Shown: one piece after another, positions 37,201-47,811 of the stretch | How the letters are laid out: every line of letters starts with the position of its first letter | How positions within the stretch are numbered: position 1 is the stretch's first letter | From: Linnemannia hyalina | Lineage: Eukaryota; Mortierellomycota; Mortierellomycetes; Mortierellales; Mortierellaceae | Assembly (NCBI GenBank): GCA_019671135.1 | Contig: JAHRHY010000008.1 | Location: forward strand, 1,178,001-1,242,000 | Direction of reading: 5' to 3' | DNA length: 64,000 nucleotides | Made by a program: the position numbers and the translations under genes | The notes under the pieces: model-generated | Databases searched by the model: none | The model's input: the letters and a program-made list of their open reading frames with translations, nothing else | What the model was told of the DNA's origin: nothing

Positions 37201-40200
37201 AGCTGGCCAAAACTTCAAACGGGAGCAGGAGGCATGGGCGATACTACAGCACAGGAAAAGAACATTGTTTCAGGAAGACTCATGTGCGACACGTACCTTG
37301 GGGCTAAAGAGCATGTTCGAGCCAAGAGTTACTCGCTTACAAACCTCGTGGCAATGCAACTGGGCGTCAACCGCGAGGATATTGAATACGAACGAGTGCC
37401 CCAGTACTTCAACAGTGCCGACGATCTTGAGCGCATGCTGCGTCATTCTGACTTTGACACCTATCTATGTGCCGAGCTCATGTTCAGCCTCCAGCTCTTG
37501 CCTCTCTCCAGGCAGCTCACAACCCTCTCCGGCAATCTGTGGTCCATGACACTGACTGCCGGTCGTTCGGTCCGAAACGAGTACCTGTTGTTGCACGAAT
37601 TCCACCGGAACAAGTACATTTGCCCCGATAAGTCCTTCTACAAGGACAAGGAGGTTTCCATAATCAACGTTGACGCCGATGATGCAGACGAGGCAGCAGC
37701 GCCCAAAAAAGGATCCAAGCGCAAGCCTCAGTACTCAGGAGGTCTGGTCTTGGAACCCAAGAAGGGTTTCTATGATCAGTATGTTCTTCTTCTGGACTTC
37801 AACAGTTTGTATCCGTCAATCATTCAGGAGTACAACATTTGCTTCACAACGGTCAAGCACGACAGTGAAAAGGTAACCAACGATGACCAGAGGTTTCAAA
37901 TTGGTGGCAAAATTATCACTGCAGTCGCTCACATGAAGCTTTGAACATTTTGTAGGATGATGACACACTCCCGGAGTATCCTGAGGAAGGACTCCCACAA
38001 GGAATTCTCCCCAAGCTGCTGGCCCATCTCGTCGACCGCAGACGGGAGGTCAAGAAGCTGATGAAGGCCGCCTCTGGCGCCAAGTATGAGGAGGTACGTA
38101 AAAGAACCAATACTTCGTTTAGTCGCCGAATGTCCGACTGTCATAGCATGAAGCAGCAGCTAACTTGGACGTCATATAACCTCAATCCTTCATAGTACGA
38201 CATTCGTCAGAAGGGTCTCAAGTTGACTGCCAACTCTATGTATGGTTGTTTGGGCGCTGCCTATTCTCGTTTCTACGCCAAGCAGCTGGCTATGCTTATT
38301 ACTTCAAGAGGACGCGAGATTCTGCAGAACACGGTCGACCTGGCCACAGAGAGTGGACTTGATGTAAGCTTCTTGGGCGATCTTAGTAGTGAAATCATTC
38401 TCTCGCGTTGAGCATCGGCGTGGATCTGACAGTTCCGCACTTTTTTTTACTATAGGTCATTTACGGAGACACGGATTCGATCATGATTAACACCAACACG
38501 ACCAAGATTGAGGAGGTTAAGCCTGTTGCCGAGAATCTGAAGAAGATTGTCAACGCGCGATACAAGCTGTTAGAGATTGAAATGGACGGCATGTACCAAC
38601 GAATGCTGCTTCTTAAGAAAAAGAAGTATGCTGCGCTGATGGTGGTTGAGAAGAATGGGAAGTACGAGACTATTGTTGAGACAAAGGGTCTTGATATGGT
38701 CCGTCGCGACTGGTGTGGCCTGAGTCAAGACGTCTCAAAGTAAGTTTGGCTTTTAAGGTGCCAATTGTAGGTGTGGATCGTCTCGCTTTCGACCTTGTCT
38801 CTAACCTCGAGATATTGTTTGTCCATGTCAGCTACGTCTTGACGCAGATTCTCTCCAGCGACAACCAAGATCGCGAGCACGTCGTTGAGAACATTCACAA
38901 TTATCTCCGTACGGTTGGCGAAGAGACCCGAAAAGGACTCATTCCCATGGACAAGTTCGTGGTCAACAAGGTAATTAATTACCTAACTCTGCTGGATCTA
39001 TTTAGTACGCTCAATCAACATTTTCTAATGCGTTTGTTACCTATCACCTGGACACCAATAGGGATTGACGAAGGCACCTGAAGACTACGCTGATGCCAAG
39101 TCCCAGCCTCATGTACAGGTCGCCCTTCGTCTAAAGCGCAAAGGAATCAGCATCAGAGCGGGCGATACCGTCCCATATGTGATTTGTGTTCATGACGACG
39201 CACCAGTGTCAAAGGGGGGCTACGCTGACCGCGCATACCACCCCGACGAGGTGATGGCTCCAGGCTCTGGCCTCACCATTGGTAAGTGATTCAAACCCTT
39301 TTGCTATTTAACCTCAAAGAATCTCTCCGATTTAACTTTGCCCACTCACCGATACGCAATTGTTTTGGCATTAGACTACGAGTACTATCTGAACCAGCAG
39401 GTGCACCCTCCCTTGGACAGACTGTGTGGTCCTATCGAGGGCACGGATGCTTCCAGATTGGCCGACTGTCTTGGCTTGGATACTTCCAAGTTCAGGTCAG
39501 TGGTTCGCTCTGACACTCAAGATCAAGAAATGCAGACCCTTGGTTCTCAACTTTCGGATGCGGAGCGATACAAGGATGCGGAACCTCTTGAGCTGTGCTG
39601 CAGGGGCTGTCGCTCGACTTTTACGTGCTCGTCCCTTATAATGGAGAAGGTAATAATACCGGATATCTGAATGGTATAACGAAGGTGTGTTCTTCATATT
39701 GCAGATACTTACTCTTTGTTGTCGCGTTCGCGTACTTGATTTATTTCCTTAACTGTGGTAAATAGGATGGCACAAACTACTTTGGCCTCGAGTGTCCTTC
39801 CTGTAAAGCCATTGCTCAACCTGCTTCTGCCAGCATACAGTTGACCAATGCGATCCGCAAGTGCATTCGAAAATACTACCAAGGGTGGGTTGTTTGTGAT
39901 GACCAAGGATGCCGCAACAGAACAAGAATGGTCAGCGTTGTGGGTCGGAGGTGTCTTGTTGAAGGATGCAGAGGCAGCATGCACCGAGAGGTAAGGGCAT
40001 TTTTCTTGACATATGTAGTATATCCAATGTGGTTAATGGAGATGTGTCGCGTTACTGACTTTTTTGTTTTCTTCTTTTTCACTGGTGAATGAAAACAATG
40101 ATAGTATTCGGATAGCGGTCTGTACACGCAGCTGTCGTTCTTTTGCCACATCTTTGATATCAACAAGACGTTAGAGAAGGTGGACTTTGAACGGAACGGA

Positions 40201-40338
40201 GTTCTGCGGGTGCAGATTGAGCAGAACAGGGAACTTGTACGGACCCTCAAGGCGACCGCGGACAAGTACATTGACAAGAACGCGCGTCGCTATGTTGACC
40301 TCTCGCAGCTCTTCAGCTTTGTCAAGATTGCCGCCTAG
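34278..40338 (+). CDS. POLA1: DNA polymerase alpha catalytic subunit
   Basis: This B-family polymerase extends primase RNA primers in the nuclear replisome. Eighteen exons sum to exactly 1447 codons plus stop: 34278-34394, 34505-34685, 34787-34911, 35018-35146, 35259-35777, 35880-36162, 36267-36415, 36531-36711, 36805-37111, 37203-37872, 37956-38093, 38196-38363, 38456-38739, 38832-38970, 39062-39281, 39375-39649, 39766-39990 and 40105-40338. The start [12 protein letters not shown] leads into the Pol-alpha N-terminal domain ([15 protein letters not shown], then [14 protein letters not shown] across the first intron). Polymerase motif A is [17 protein letters not shown], motif [13 protein letters not shown] and motif C YGDTDSIM. 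The C terminus has the paired zinc-binding cysteines (CCRGC, CPSC, later CDDQGC and CLVEGC). The length is normal for the family. The gene looks intact. Confidence 0.97.
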
Positions 40339-40454
40339 ACTTCTGTCTCACTCATGTACTCTTCCAGTAATAAAGAAAACAAACGCAGTAAAACCTCGGT
40401 GGCGGTCAAAGAGAATGAGAAGAGCACATCGCAGCCCACGTTTGAATGTACACG

Positions 40455-40501
<47 letters not shown>

Positions 40502-40957
40502 CGAGCCCAAGGGCTTTGTCCCTCATCAGGCTATTTGTTGAGTAACACTTTATTCAACAAAAACATTTTTTACCTTGAACTTTCACGTTTTCTGAAGGTA
40601 TTTGTGGAGAGCGGCAACTCAGAGGACAATTACGACAAAGCTTTGGGATGGACCAAACCAAACGGATCAACTCTCTCCGGAATACTGCAGCATTGAGCAG
40701 GATTCATGAACACCCGGCTCAGGATGAAGTTTGAACAGATCCCCCCCGCAGAGCCGTTGCAGCCGATGTGGTGTGTCAAGAACCCTGGATACTGCAACAA
40801 GCCCTATCTATTCGTAATACCATACGCACCTTTTTTTTTCCCCCTTCACATAAGAATCCTTGCTAATCTAAAAGAGAAATTCTTGGCCAAACAATGATGA
40901 CATGTTTTTCTAATACTACAGAAAGAGAAGAGTGGCCTAAAAAGGGAGATAAAGGAT
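40339..40957. other. Convergent interval with a (CT)n microsatellite
   Basis: This 619 bp between the POLA1 stop and the stop of the first GT10 gene holds a (CT)n run of roughly 19 units at about 40459-40499. I see no gene. Confidence 0.6.
40369..40374 (+). terminator. AATAAA polyadenylation signal of POLA1
   Basis: An AATAAA motif 30 nt after the POLA1 stop codon. Consensus match only. Confidence 0.45.
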
Positions 40958-42466
40958 CTAAATAAAGTGGACGTTTTCTACGATGGAGCAAGGAAGGTTC
41001 ATTGGCTCAGCTAAGCAAGATTTGCAGAACTTGGTAACGTCCTTCTTGACGATATTCTTCCATTCGTAAAAGGGCGCCCGATCGACCGTCTTCATATGGT
41101 GGATCAGATCGTCGTATGTCGCAAAGTCCTTGACGTTGATGTAGGAGCCCTCGGGGACAAAGTCGGCAATGTCGGGGGCACCCATGTAGATGGGGATGGC
41201 CCCAGACGCTAGGACGTCATAGAACTTTTCCGTAACGTACCCCAGGCAATTAGAATTTTCGGCGGCGAGGCCGAAGGGGTAATCGGCAAGGACCTTATGT
41301 TTTTTGTCTTGCCATTGCCCCTTCTCTCGTCCTTGAAGCTCCTCGGGTATGTCCTTGTTGTGACTGCACCCTCCGTACGAGTGTCCTCCTGCATCCGCGA
41401 TCAGCTTGTCGATCAGCACTTGACGTTCGTTCCTGGCGCCGCAATTTGACACCACAAAGGCGATGTAGTTCTCAGGCGTCCTGTCGAAGGGATATGTCAC
41501 CTGCACATTGGCGTATTCGAGGGCCATGGCATGAGAGATCGGATAGGTTGGGTGAGGGATATCCATGAGCTGCGGTGGGGATCCCATGGTGAGGTCAAAC
41601 TGCTGGATAAAGGTCTGGAGGGCGACATGAGGGTAGAAGCCGATCGACTCGTCGTAAAAGTGAAGGACCCACTTTTGATGGGCGATCCTTGGAGGCAGCA
41701 ATTGACTCTCAAAGTAGGGCGCCCTGGCGTTGTCCATGAAATAGGGGTAGGCGACAAGGACAATGTCGGCACTGGCAATGTCGGTATAATTGGTGGTGAT
41801 ATCATACTCGAGATCTCCGTTGGTCGGCGTTTTACAGGTACCGGTAGTACTGTTCATCATGGCAGAGCGGGGTGTATTCCAGAACCAGCACGGTGCGAAT
41901 CCTGTGGGCCAGTTGAGGTTGGCGTCCTTTGCTTGTACGATCTTGAAGTGATCAAAGAAGGGCTGGAGCTCCGTGGCGATCGGACACAAAGTCTTTGTCT
42001 CCTTCTTCCAGTCGAGGTCGTAAATGTTTCCCCATGTGATATGCTGCCAGAAAAAGATCTTCAACGGTCCGTCATCCTTGGTCCTGTCAGAGACAAGGAT
42101 ACCGCGGGGGTGCCGAGGGGCCGGGTAACTGCTGCAATAGCTCTCGAGATCTTTAGGAGTACTGAAAGGTGAATGAGCTTGGTCTGGCTCCAGTGATGGG
42201 ATTGTCTCTGTTGCTGGTGGTGCTGGAGTTGTCTCTGTTGCTGGTGGTGCTGGAGTTGTCTCTGTTGTTGGTGGTGCTGATTCCTGTAGTGGTGGTGAGA
42301 GCGAGGCTTCGTCCTGTGTTGTTGAGGGGAGGCCGTCTTGTGGGATGTAGGCGGAGGTCTTGTGGAGATGAGAAGCGTAGAGTTGGAGGGTCATGAGGAC
42401 GAGGATTATGGCCAGGGTAGAGTAGGTGATGACCTGCCGCTTGGAGAAACGCCGTTCGTCGGGCAT
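40958..42466 (-). CDS. GT10 alpha-1,3/4-fucosyltransferase (copy A)
   Basis: A predicted Golgi type II membrane enzyme that moves L-fucose from GDP-fucose to glycans. It is a single exon of 502 residues. I chose the ATG at 42466 (MPDERRFSKR) because it leads straight into a signal anchor (~residues 12-32, YSTLAIILVLMTLQLYA). The open frame runs further upstream but only through promoter-like Ser/Phe-rich sequence. A Thr/Pro/Ala-rich stem of near-identical units follows. The GT10 catalytic core near the C terminus shows LAAENSNCLGYVTEKFYD and GAIPIYMGAPDIADFVPEGS, the family's nucleotide-binding signature. Cysteine pairs at the end (KFCKSCL) are shared with copy B. The acceptor glycan is unknown. 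Confidence 0.88.
   Translation of the reverse strand: MPDERRFSKRQVITYSTLAIILVLMTLQLYASHLHKTSAYIPQDGLPSTTQDEASLSPPLQESAPPTTETTPAPPATETTPAPPATETIPSLEPDQAHSPFSTPKDLESYCSSYPAPRHPRGILVSDRTKDDGPLKIFFWQHITWGNIYDLDWKKETKTLCPIATELQPFFDHFKIVQAKDANLNWPTGFAPCWFWNTPRSAMMNSTTGTCKTPTNGDLEYDITTNYTDIASADIVLVAYPYFMDNARAPYFESQLLPPRIAHQKWVLHFYDESIGFYPHVALQTFIQQFDLTMGSPPQLMDIPHPTYPISHAMALEYANVQVTYPFDRTPENYIAFVVSNCGARNERQVLIDKLIADAGGHSYGGCSHNKDIPEELQGREKGQWQDKKHKVLADYPFGLAAENSNCLGYVTEKFYDVLASGAIPIYMGAPDIADFVPEGSYINVKDFATYDDLIHHMKTVDRAPFYEWKNIVKKDVTKFCKSCLAEPMNLPCSIVENVHFI
42185..42275 (-). repeat. Tandem ~30-nt repeat in the stem of fucosyltransferase copy A
   Basis: Two near-identical 30-nt units and a diverged third (on the + strand, starting 'ctctgttgctggtggtgctg') encode Thr/Ala/Pro-rich repeats of the ATETTPAPP type. 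They lie in the stem between membrane anchor and catalytic domain. Such stems are commonly O-glycosylated and length-variable. Confidence 0.8.
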
Positions 42467-43177
42467 TGCGATCTGGTTTGGGTTGTAAGGGTATGTAGGT
42501 GTAAGGGTGGAAGAGAAAGGAGTGAAGGGAAAAGAAAACAAAAACAAGGTTATCGATCGTGTGTGAAAAGAGCTCTCTCGAGAGTGTGAAGAGGCGCAAG
42601 AGGAAAGAAGGAAGAGCAGGTCCAACCGTCGGGGACAGAACATTGAAGGGATGAGCAATATCTCTAATTGACAATTGACGATTGATTGAAATCGACTCTT
42701 GTCCTCTCCTTTTTCGGCTTGCGTTCAATGCTTGGCAGATGTGGGAGCGATTAAATATTTTTTTCTTTGAGAGAAGAGAACAGGAGAGAAGAGATGAGCT
42801 GCTGCTGATTCGTCTGCTTGCACGAAAGAAAACAACAAATCCACGTTCCAGGCGGGTTCGGCCGTTGAACACCCGTCTCGAGCCAATCAGCGGCCGTAAA
42901 GCCTGGTGTTGTACACTTCTCAGTCTCCTCCTCTGTCCCTGAAAAAAGGTCCCTGTCTTATTGTTATTTGGCGTTCTTTGGATTTTCTTGTCCTATTTCT
43001 CCTTGTCCCTCCACTCTCTCTCTCTCCCCTCTCTCTCTCTCTCTCTCTCCTCACTTTTCCCTTCATCTTTCCCTTTGCCTATCTCTTCTTCTTTCTCTTC
43101 TTCACTTTACTACAAAATACACAAACACACTCCTCAACCAAGCAACTAAACCGTCCAATCGACAGATACACACACCA
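42467..43177. promoter_or_regulatory. Shared upstream region of fucosyltransferases A and B
   Basis: A 711-bp gap between two divergent start codons. The side near copy B is C/T-rich (CTCTCT runs at about 43015-43060), like the Kcs1-type leader. It presumably holds both promoters. Confidence 0.45.
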
Positions 43178-44566
43178 ATGGGCCTCACCATCTCACGGCT
43201 CCGCGTCCCACGAGGATTAGTCATCCCAAGAGGATTCGCCGTCAGAGCCATCATCATCATCATCGTCCTCCTCGTCATCACCCAAACCTACCTCACCAAC
43301 CTCAAGCCAGTACCAATACGACCCACCGCACGATACATCGGCACCAACTACGACGAGCTCACCCAGTTTGAACCCCACCACGACATCAAATCCTTTTGCA
43401 ATAAACTCCCCGCACCAAGGAACAAGCGCGGCCTCGTTATCTCGGACAAGTCCAAGGCCGACGGTCCCCTCAAGATCTTTTACTGGAGGCACGGTAGCAG
43501 ATACGGCTGGACTGACTGGGATTGGGAGTCCCAGACAATGTGCCCCATCCCCATGGAGCTGCAGGAGTTCTTTGACACCTTCAGGACCAAAGTCATCAAC
43601 AAACCCGACCTCGTGTGGAGCACCGGATATGCCCCCTGTTACTTCTGGAAGACATTTGATGGACAGGTCGAGGATCGTTATGGGTCCTGCAACAGCAAAC
43701 ACAGCGGCTACCTCGACTACACCTTCTCAACCAACTATACCGACTTCCCCAACGCCGACATTATCTACATGGACCATCCTCTGCACCTCGGTACAAAACA
43801 GGCCCCATACTACAACAGTCAACTCTTGCCTCCCAAACTGGCTCATCAAAAGTGGGTCCTGCGCTACGGCGACGACTCTATTGCAGGATATCCCTATATG
43901 GCCCTTCCAGCGTTCCTCCACCGCTTCGACCTCACAATGGGAAGTCCACCCTCAATGATGGATATCCCCGACCCAACCTACCCCATCACCCAGGACAAAG
44001 CCATCGAACTCGCAAACACAAAGCCGTCGCTCGCCTTCAACAAGAAGACTGACCATCTCATCTCTGTCGTGACCTCCGAGTGCTGGCCGTGGAACAACCG
44101 CAACGACCTAATCGACCATCTCGTCAAGAATGCAGGCGCACATTCATACGGAAACTGCAATAACAACAAGGAGGTGCCCAAGGAACTCAAGAAGGACGAC
44201 CTTCCTCGATCCTTCGTCAAGCAGACGTTGATGACCAAGTACCCCTTCGGTCTTGCAGCTGAGCACTCCAACTGCGTTGGCTATGTTACGGAAAAGATCT
44301 ACGACGTCCTTGCCTCCGGTGCCATCCCTGTCTACTTTGGAGCCTCTGACATTGCCGACTTTGTCCCCGAGGGCAGTTACATCGACGTCAAGGATTTCAA
44401 GGACAACGACGAGCTAGTGGCATACTTGAAGACGGTCGATCGGGCGCCCTTTTACAAGTGGAAGGAGATTGTCAAGAAAGATCCAAGCAAGTTTTGCAAA
44501 AGCTGCTTCCCTGCACCTGCCGAGTCGGCCTGGTGCGCCATCATGGACAATGTCCAATATGTATAG
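43178..44566 (+). CDS. GT10 alpha-1,3/4-fucosyltransferase (copy B)
   Basis: A single-exon gene of 462 residues, divergent from copy A. The start is the ATG at 43178 (MGLTISRLRVPRG). An in-frame upstream extension to 42968 is a C/T-rich leader and was not used. The signal anchor is a run of Ile/Val/Leu at about residues 25-44. The GT10 core shows LAAEHSNCVGYVTEKIYD and GAIPVYFGASDIADFVPEGS, with the terminal KFCKSCF cysteines. Compared with copy A it lacks the repeat stem and differs through the acceptor-side half (WDWESQTMCPIPMELQEF). It probably fucosylates a different or overlapping acceptor; that is inference. Confidence 0.88.
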   Translation: MGLTISRLRVPRGLVIPRGFAVRAIIIIIVLLVITQTYLTNLKPVPIRPTARYIGTNYDELTQFEPHHDIKSFCNKLPAPRNKRGLVISDKSKADGPLKIFYWRHGSRYGWTDWDWESQTMCPIPMELQEFFDTFRTKVINKPDLVWSTGYAPCYFWKTFDGQVEDRYGSCNSKHSGYLDYTFSTNYTDFPNADIIYMDHPLHLGTKQAPYYNSQLLPPKLAHQKWVLRYGDDSIAGYPYMALPAFLHRFDLTMGSPPSMMDIPDPTYPITQDKAIELANTKPSLAFNKKTDHLISVVTSECWPWNNRNDLIDHLVKNAGAHSYGNCNNNKEVPKELKKDDLPRSFVKQTLMTKYPFGLAAEHSNCVGYVTEKIYDVLASGAIPVYFGASDIADFVPEGSYIDVKDFKDNDELVAYLKTVDRAPFYKWKEIVKKDPSKFCKSCFPAPAESAWCAIMDNVQYV

Positions 44567-45883
44567 ATTCCCCTTCAAAAACACACACACAACCTTGCAC
44601 ATTCATTAATATTAAATTCATCGCACTAAAAGAACGAAACTGCTAAATGGCCCATTTTTCTTTGTCAAACTCTAATGATTTTGGCACATGCACTAAACAT
44701 CTATGTTTAGTATAGTCCCAACTAGTTCTTTGTTTGAGGGGCCCGTCATTGTGGTTCGTTGATTAGATAGTAAGAGTGGATGACAAGGCCACTTGAAAAC
44801 GAAGTTGGCCAGGGAAAGGTCTGTCTCTCTGTCCATCTGTCTGAAATTAATCAATTGAAGGGGGGAGGGGTACGTTTATTCTCTCATTTTCTTTGATTGA
44901 TTAACGTAACCATCTCGCATATCACGCTTGTTTGCGCTATTTTTTACTCTTTTTTTGTTTTTCTTTCTGTTCTGCTCTCTTGTTCTTTTGTTTTTATGTC
45001 TTTCTATTTGAAAGTCATCCAGGAACATATGGCGAAAAGAGTGGGTAAGAAAAAAAAAAGAGTGGGAGAGAGAAGGAGGTCCTGTTTTCGCCTTTTTCAG
45101 TCTCACCTTTATCCTAGGTCGGTAACTGATCATAGCCTGTGCGAGCTCTTTGATCAGTGAAGTTCATCACAACTTTTTTTTTTTTTGTCCTTAATGAAGA
45201 TCTCTAAAATATTTTTATCTGGCCATGGCCAGCCTTTCTTTATCTCCAAAGTCATCCATCGTGCGACCCTTTTTCTTTACTTGAGGCTATACCACGCATC
45301 TGTATCGCCATAGGACAACCACTTGTAGGCGTAGCATGCCATGGACTATAATAAATTTATAGGAGTTGATTCAACATCAAAGAACGATCGAGCCTACGGA
45401 GCATTTGATTTAAGGGTGAGGAGAAGAACAATCCATCTAAACTTGCTGAAGAATTCCTTCATTCTTGCGACTGGCGCATTGTTAGTTACCCAGTTGGACA
45501 ATAGTTGGTCATGTTGCTGTTGTTGACTTACTTTTGCTTTGGCCAGTCAGTACTGTGTATCCTACCTAGCTACATCGAAAGCCTACGACTCTAGGAAAAG
45601 TGCCATGGAAGGATGCATGGGCCTATGTTCCAGCTGGTAAAGAATAAAAGTAGCCAATCAGCGACCTGTCCCAGTCGGAGTCTGTCGTTGATTCGGTAAC
45701 CTACTTACATCAGCCCAAGCTCATGGGACATCGTCCTCGCCTATGGCTATCTCGTGGACTTTTCTCTCGACAACACAAACAACCAAGAAAAAACAACAAC
45801 GCCTACTTTTCCCATTCATCATCTCCTTGCCACCTCTCCCGATACTGGATTCACACTCTCAAGTCAATTCCGCTTCCGCCACC
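44567..45883. other. Intergenic region between fucosyltransferase B and the GT10 pseudogene
   Basis: This 1.3 kb has A/T- and T-rich runs (about 45170-45186) and an inverted repeat at 44692-44711 with 9-bp perfect arms around a 2-nt spacer. I see no gene. Confidence 0.55.
44692..44711. repeat. Short perfect inverted repeat
   Basis: The arms ACTAAACAT and ATGTTTAGT are separated by two bases, about 125 bp after the stop of fucosyltransferase B. It could be a weak hairpin in the 3' UTR or a protein-binding palindrome. No T-run follows it. Confidence 0.6.
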
Positions 45884-47312
45884 ATGGGAATGACAATCTC
45901 CAGGAACCGCATCCCGCGAGGATTCATCATCCGCTCCATATCCCTCATCATCATCCTCCTGGTCATCTTTCAAACCTACATCTCTCACATCTAGTCTCAA
46001 TCCCCCCTCAAGTCCTGGTCTTCCTCCTCGCCAGCAACCCACAACCCCAACGCAAAATACCTCGGTATCAACAATGATGAGTTTGCCCAGTTCCCGCCCA
46101 CACACGACCTCGAACGATTCTGTAGCAGCTACCCCGAACGGCCCGTCAAGAAACATCATATCCTGATCTCCAACAAGGCCAAGGGGGATAGACTGCTCAA
46201 GATCTTTTATTGGAAACAGGAATCACTCTCTCAGGAAATTGATTGGCACAAGGAGTCCGAGACTATGTGCCCCGTACTGTTGGAGCTACAGTCCTTCTTT
46301 TACCATTATCGGCAGACCACGGTCAAGGACCCTTCGATGCTCTGGAAGACTGGATATGCACCCTGCTTCTTTTGGAAGACATGGGACAATGAGATCGAGG
46401 ACCGGCCGGGATCGTGTGACTCGCGATAGTATACAAAGCTCGATTATATCTTTTCGACAAACTATACCGACTTTGTCAACGCCGACATCATCTATATGGA
46501 CTATGCCTCTACCATGGGAATCGACAAAGATCCCTATTTCGACCAGATGCTCCTCCCACCAAGGCTGGCCCACCAAAACTGGGCGGCTGTCGTTTTTTGA
46601 GGAGTCGATCGGTTACTACCCCCACGTCGCCATGCCCGCCTTCCTCAACCAATTCAACCTCACCATGGGATCCCTACCACAGCTGATGGGCGTCCCCAAC
46701 CCATCCTACCCGATCACGGAAAAGAAGGCCTTCGAGCTGGCCCATATCGAACACACCCACCCCTTCGACAAGACGCCCGAGCACTACATCGCCTTCATAA
46801 CTTCCAACTGTGCCACCAAGAACGACCGTATGGGCCTGATCGACAAGCTGGTCAACACTTCAGGAGCCCACTCGTACGGATTCTGTGGTCACAACAAGGA
46901 GATGCTCGAGGAACTCAAGGGTCGCGTGGCCGGATCCTGGCAGTACAAGAAAAAAAAGACCCTCGCCTCTTACCCCTTTGGTCTTGCGGCCGAGAACTCC
47001 AACTGTCTGGGATTTATCACTGAAAAAGATCTACGACGTCTACGACGTCTACGCCTCGGGCTCGATCTCTATCTACATGGGCGCTCCTGGTATTGCCGAC
47101 TTTGTCCCTGAGGGCAGTTATATCGACGTCCGGAACTTCAAGACTTATGACGACTTGATTCATTATATGAAGACGGTGGATCGGGAGCCCCTTTACTGGT
47201 GGAAGCTGGAAGGATATTGTTAAGAAAGATCCGACAAAGTTCTGCAAGAAGTGTCTTTACACAGGCCCTTCTCCATGGTGCACCATCATGGACAAACGTT
47301 CACTTTGTGTAG
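45884..47312 (+). pseudogene. GT10 fucosyltransferase pseudogene (copy C)
   Basis: Similarity to copies A and B runs from an ATG at 45884 (MGMTISRNRIPRG, followed by a signal anchor) to a terminal TAG at 47310-47312. It is interrupted by in-frame TAG codons at 45992 and 46427. There is a one-base gain near 46580-46595, a one-base gain in the A-run at 47023-47027, and a 9-bp tandem duplication (tacgacgtc, 47032-47049). There is also a 7-bp gain near 47200-47211 and a one-base gain at 47291-47297. The catalytic signature is still readable (LAAENSNCLGFITEK, then IADFVPEGS in a new frame). No single frame covers the enzyme, so it should be inactive. Confidence 0.88.
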
Positions 47313-47811
47313 TTGCCTTCCTCTCCTTACCTTTCCTCTACTTACATTTTATACATGCTTTTGCACACAATACTGATGATATTGACAACGCAACATTGCA
47401 ATCAGAAAGTAGAGAACGTCTTGTCTGCAATATCCCTTCGTCTGTCCGCGCTCAAGGACAGCTACGCTCAGGATAATGACTAGCTTAGACATAGTCCGCG
47501 CTCAAGGACAGCTACGCTCAGGATAATGACTAGCTTAGACATAGTCTGCGCTGCGCTTGTTTTCAGGTGGCGAGTGGCATAAGTAGCCGGAAAAAAAACT
47601 TGATCGCTTTCATCCTCCTCCAGAGAGTCTCTTGGTGTCCAAGTGAGAGAAGTTGGCCAAGTCTGGCCATAGTTTGGCACTGGTTGGACACAACACTGGC
47701 TGGGTCTTAAACTCATTCGCCCAGGTTACCGACAAAGTTTAAAAGAAACAAAACAAAAATAAGGAAAATATATTAAGTCTATGTAAGTTAAAGAAGCTGA
47801 TTTACGCGTCG
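47313..47811. other. Intergenic region with a 50-bp tandem duplication
   Basis: This 0.5 kb lies between the GT10 pseudogene and the stop of the first Methyltransf_22-type gene. The only structure is the perfect 50-bp duplication at 47445-47544. Confidence 0.6.
47445..47544. repeat. Perfect 50-bp tandem duplication
   Basis: Two identical 50-bp units (47445-47494 and 47495-47544), beginning 'tccgcgctcaaggacagcta' and ending 'ttagacatag'. They are followed by a diverged start of a third unit. The lack of any mismatch means the duplication is recent. Confidence 0.95.

Noticed and set aside
42185..42275. Evenly spaced direct repeats as a CRISPR-like array
   Set aside because: The units are contiguous, coding and in frame with a Thr/Pro stem; there are no spacers and the genome is eukaryotic.
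42153..42872. 239-codon minus-strand frame overlapping the start of fucosyltransferase A
   Set aside because: It runs through the promoter and the repeat stem in another frame and lacks the GT10 core.
42968..43177. Upstream in-frame extension of fucosyltransferase B
   Set aside because: It translates a C/T-rich leader; the ATG at 43178 is followed directly by a normal type II anchor and matches the start of pseudogene C.
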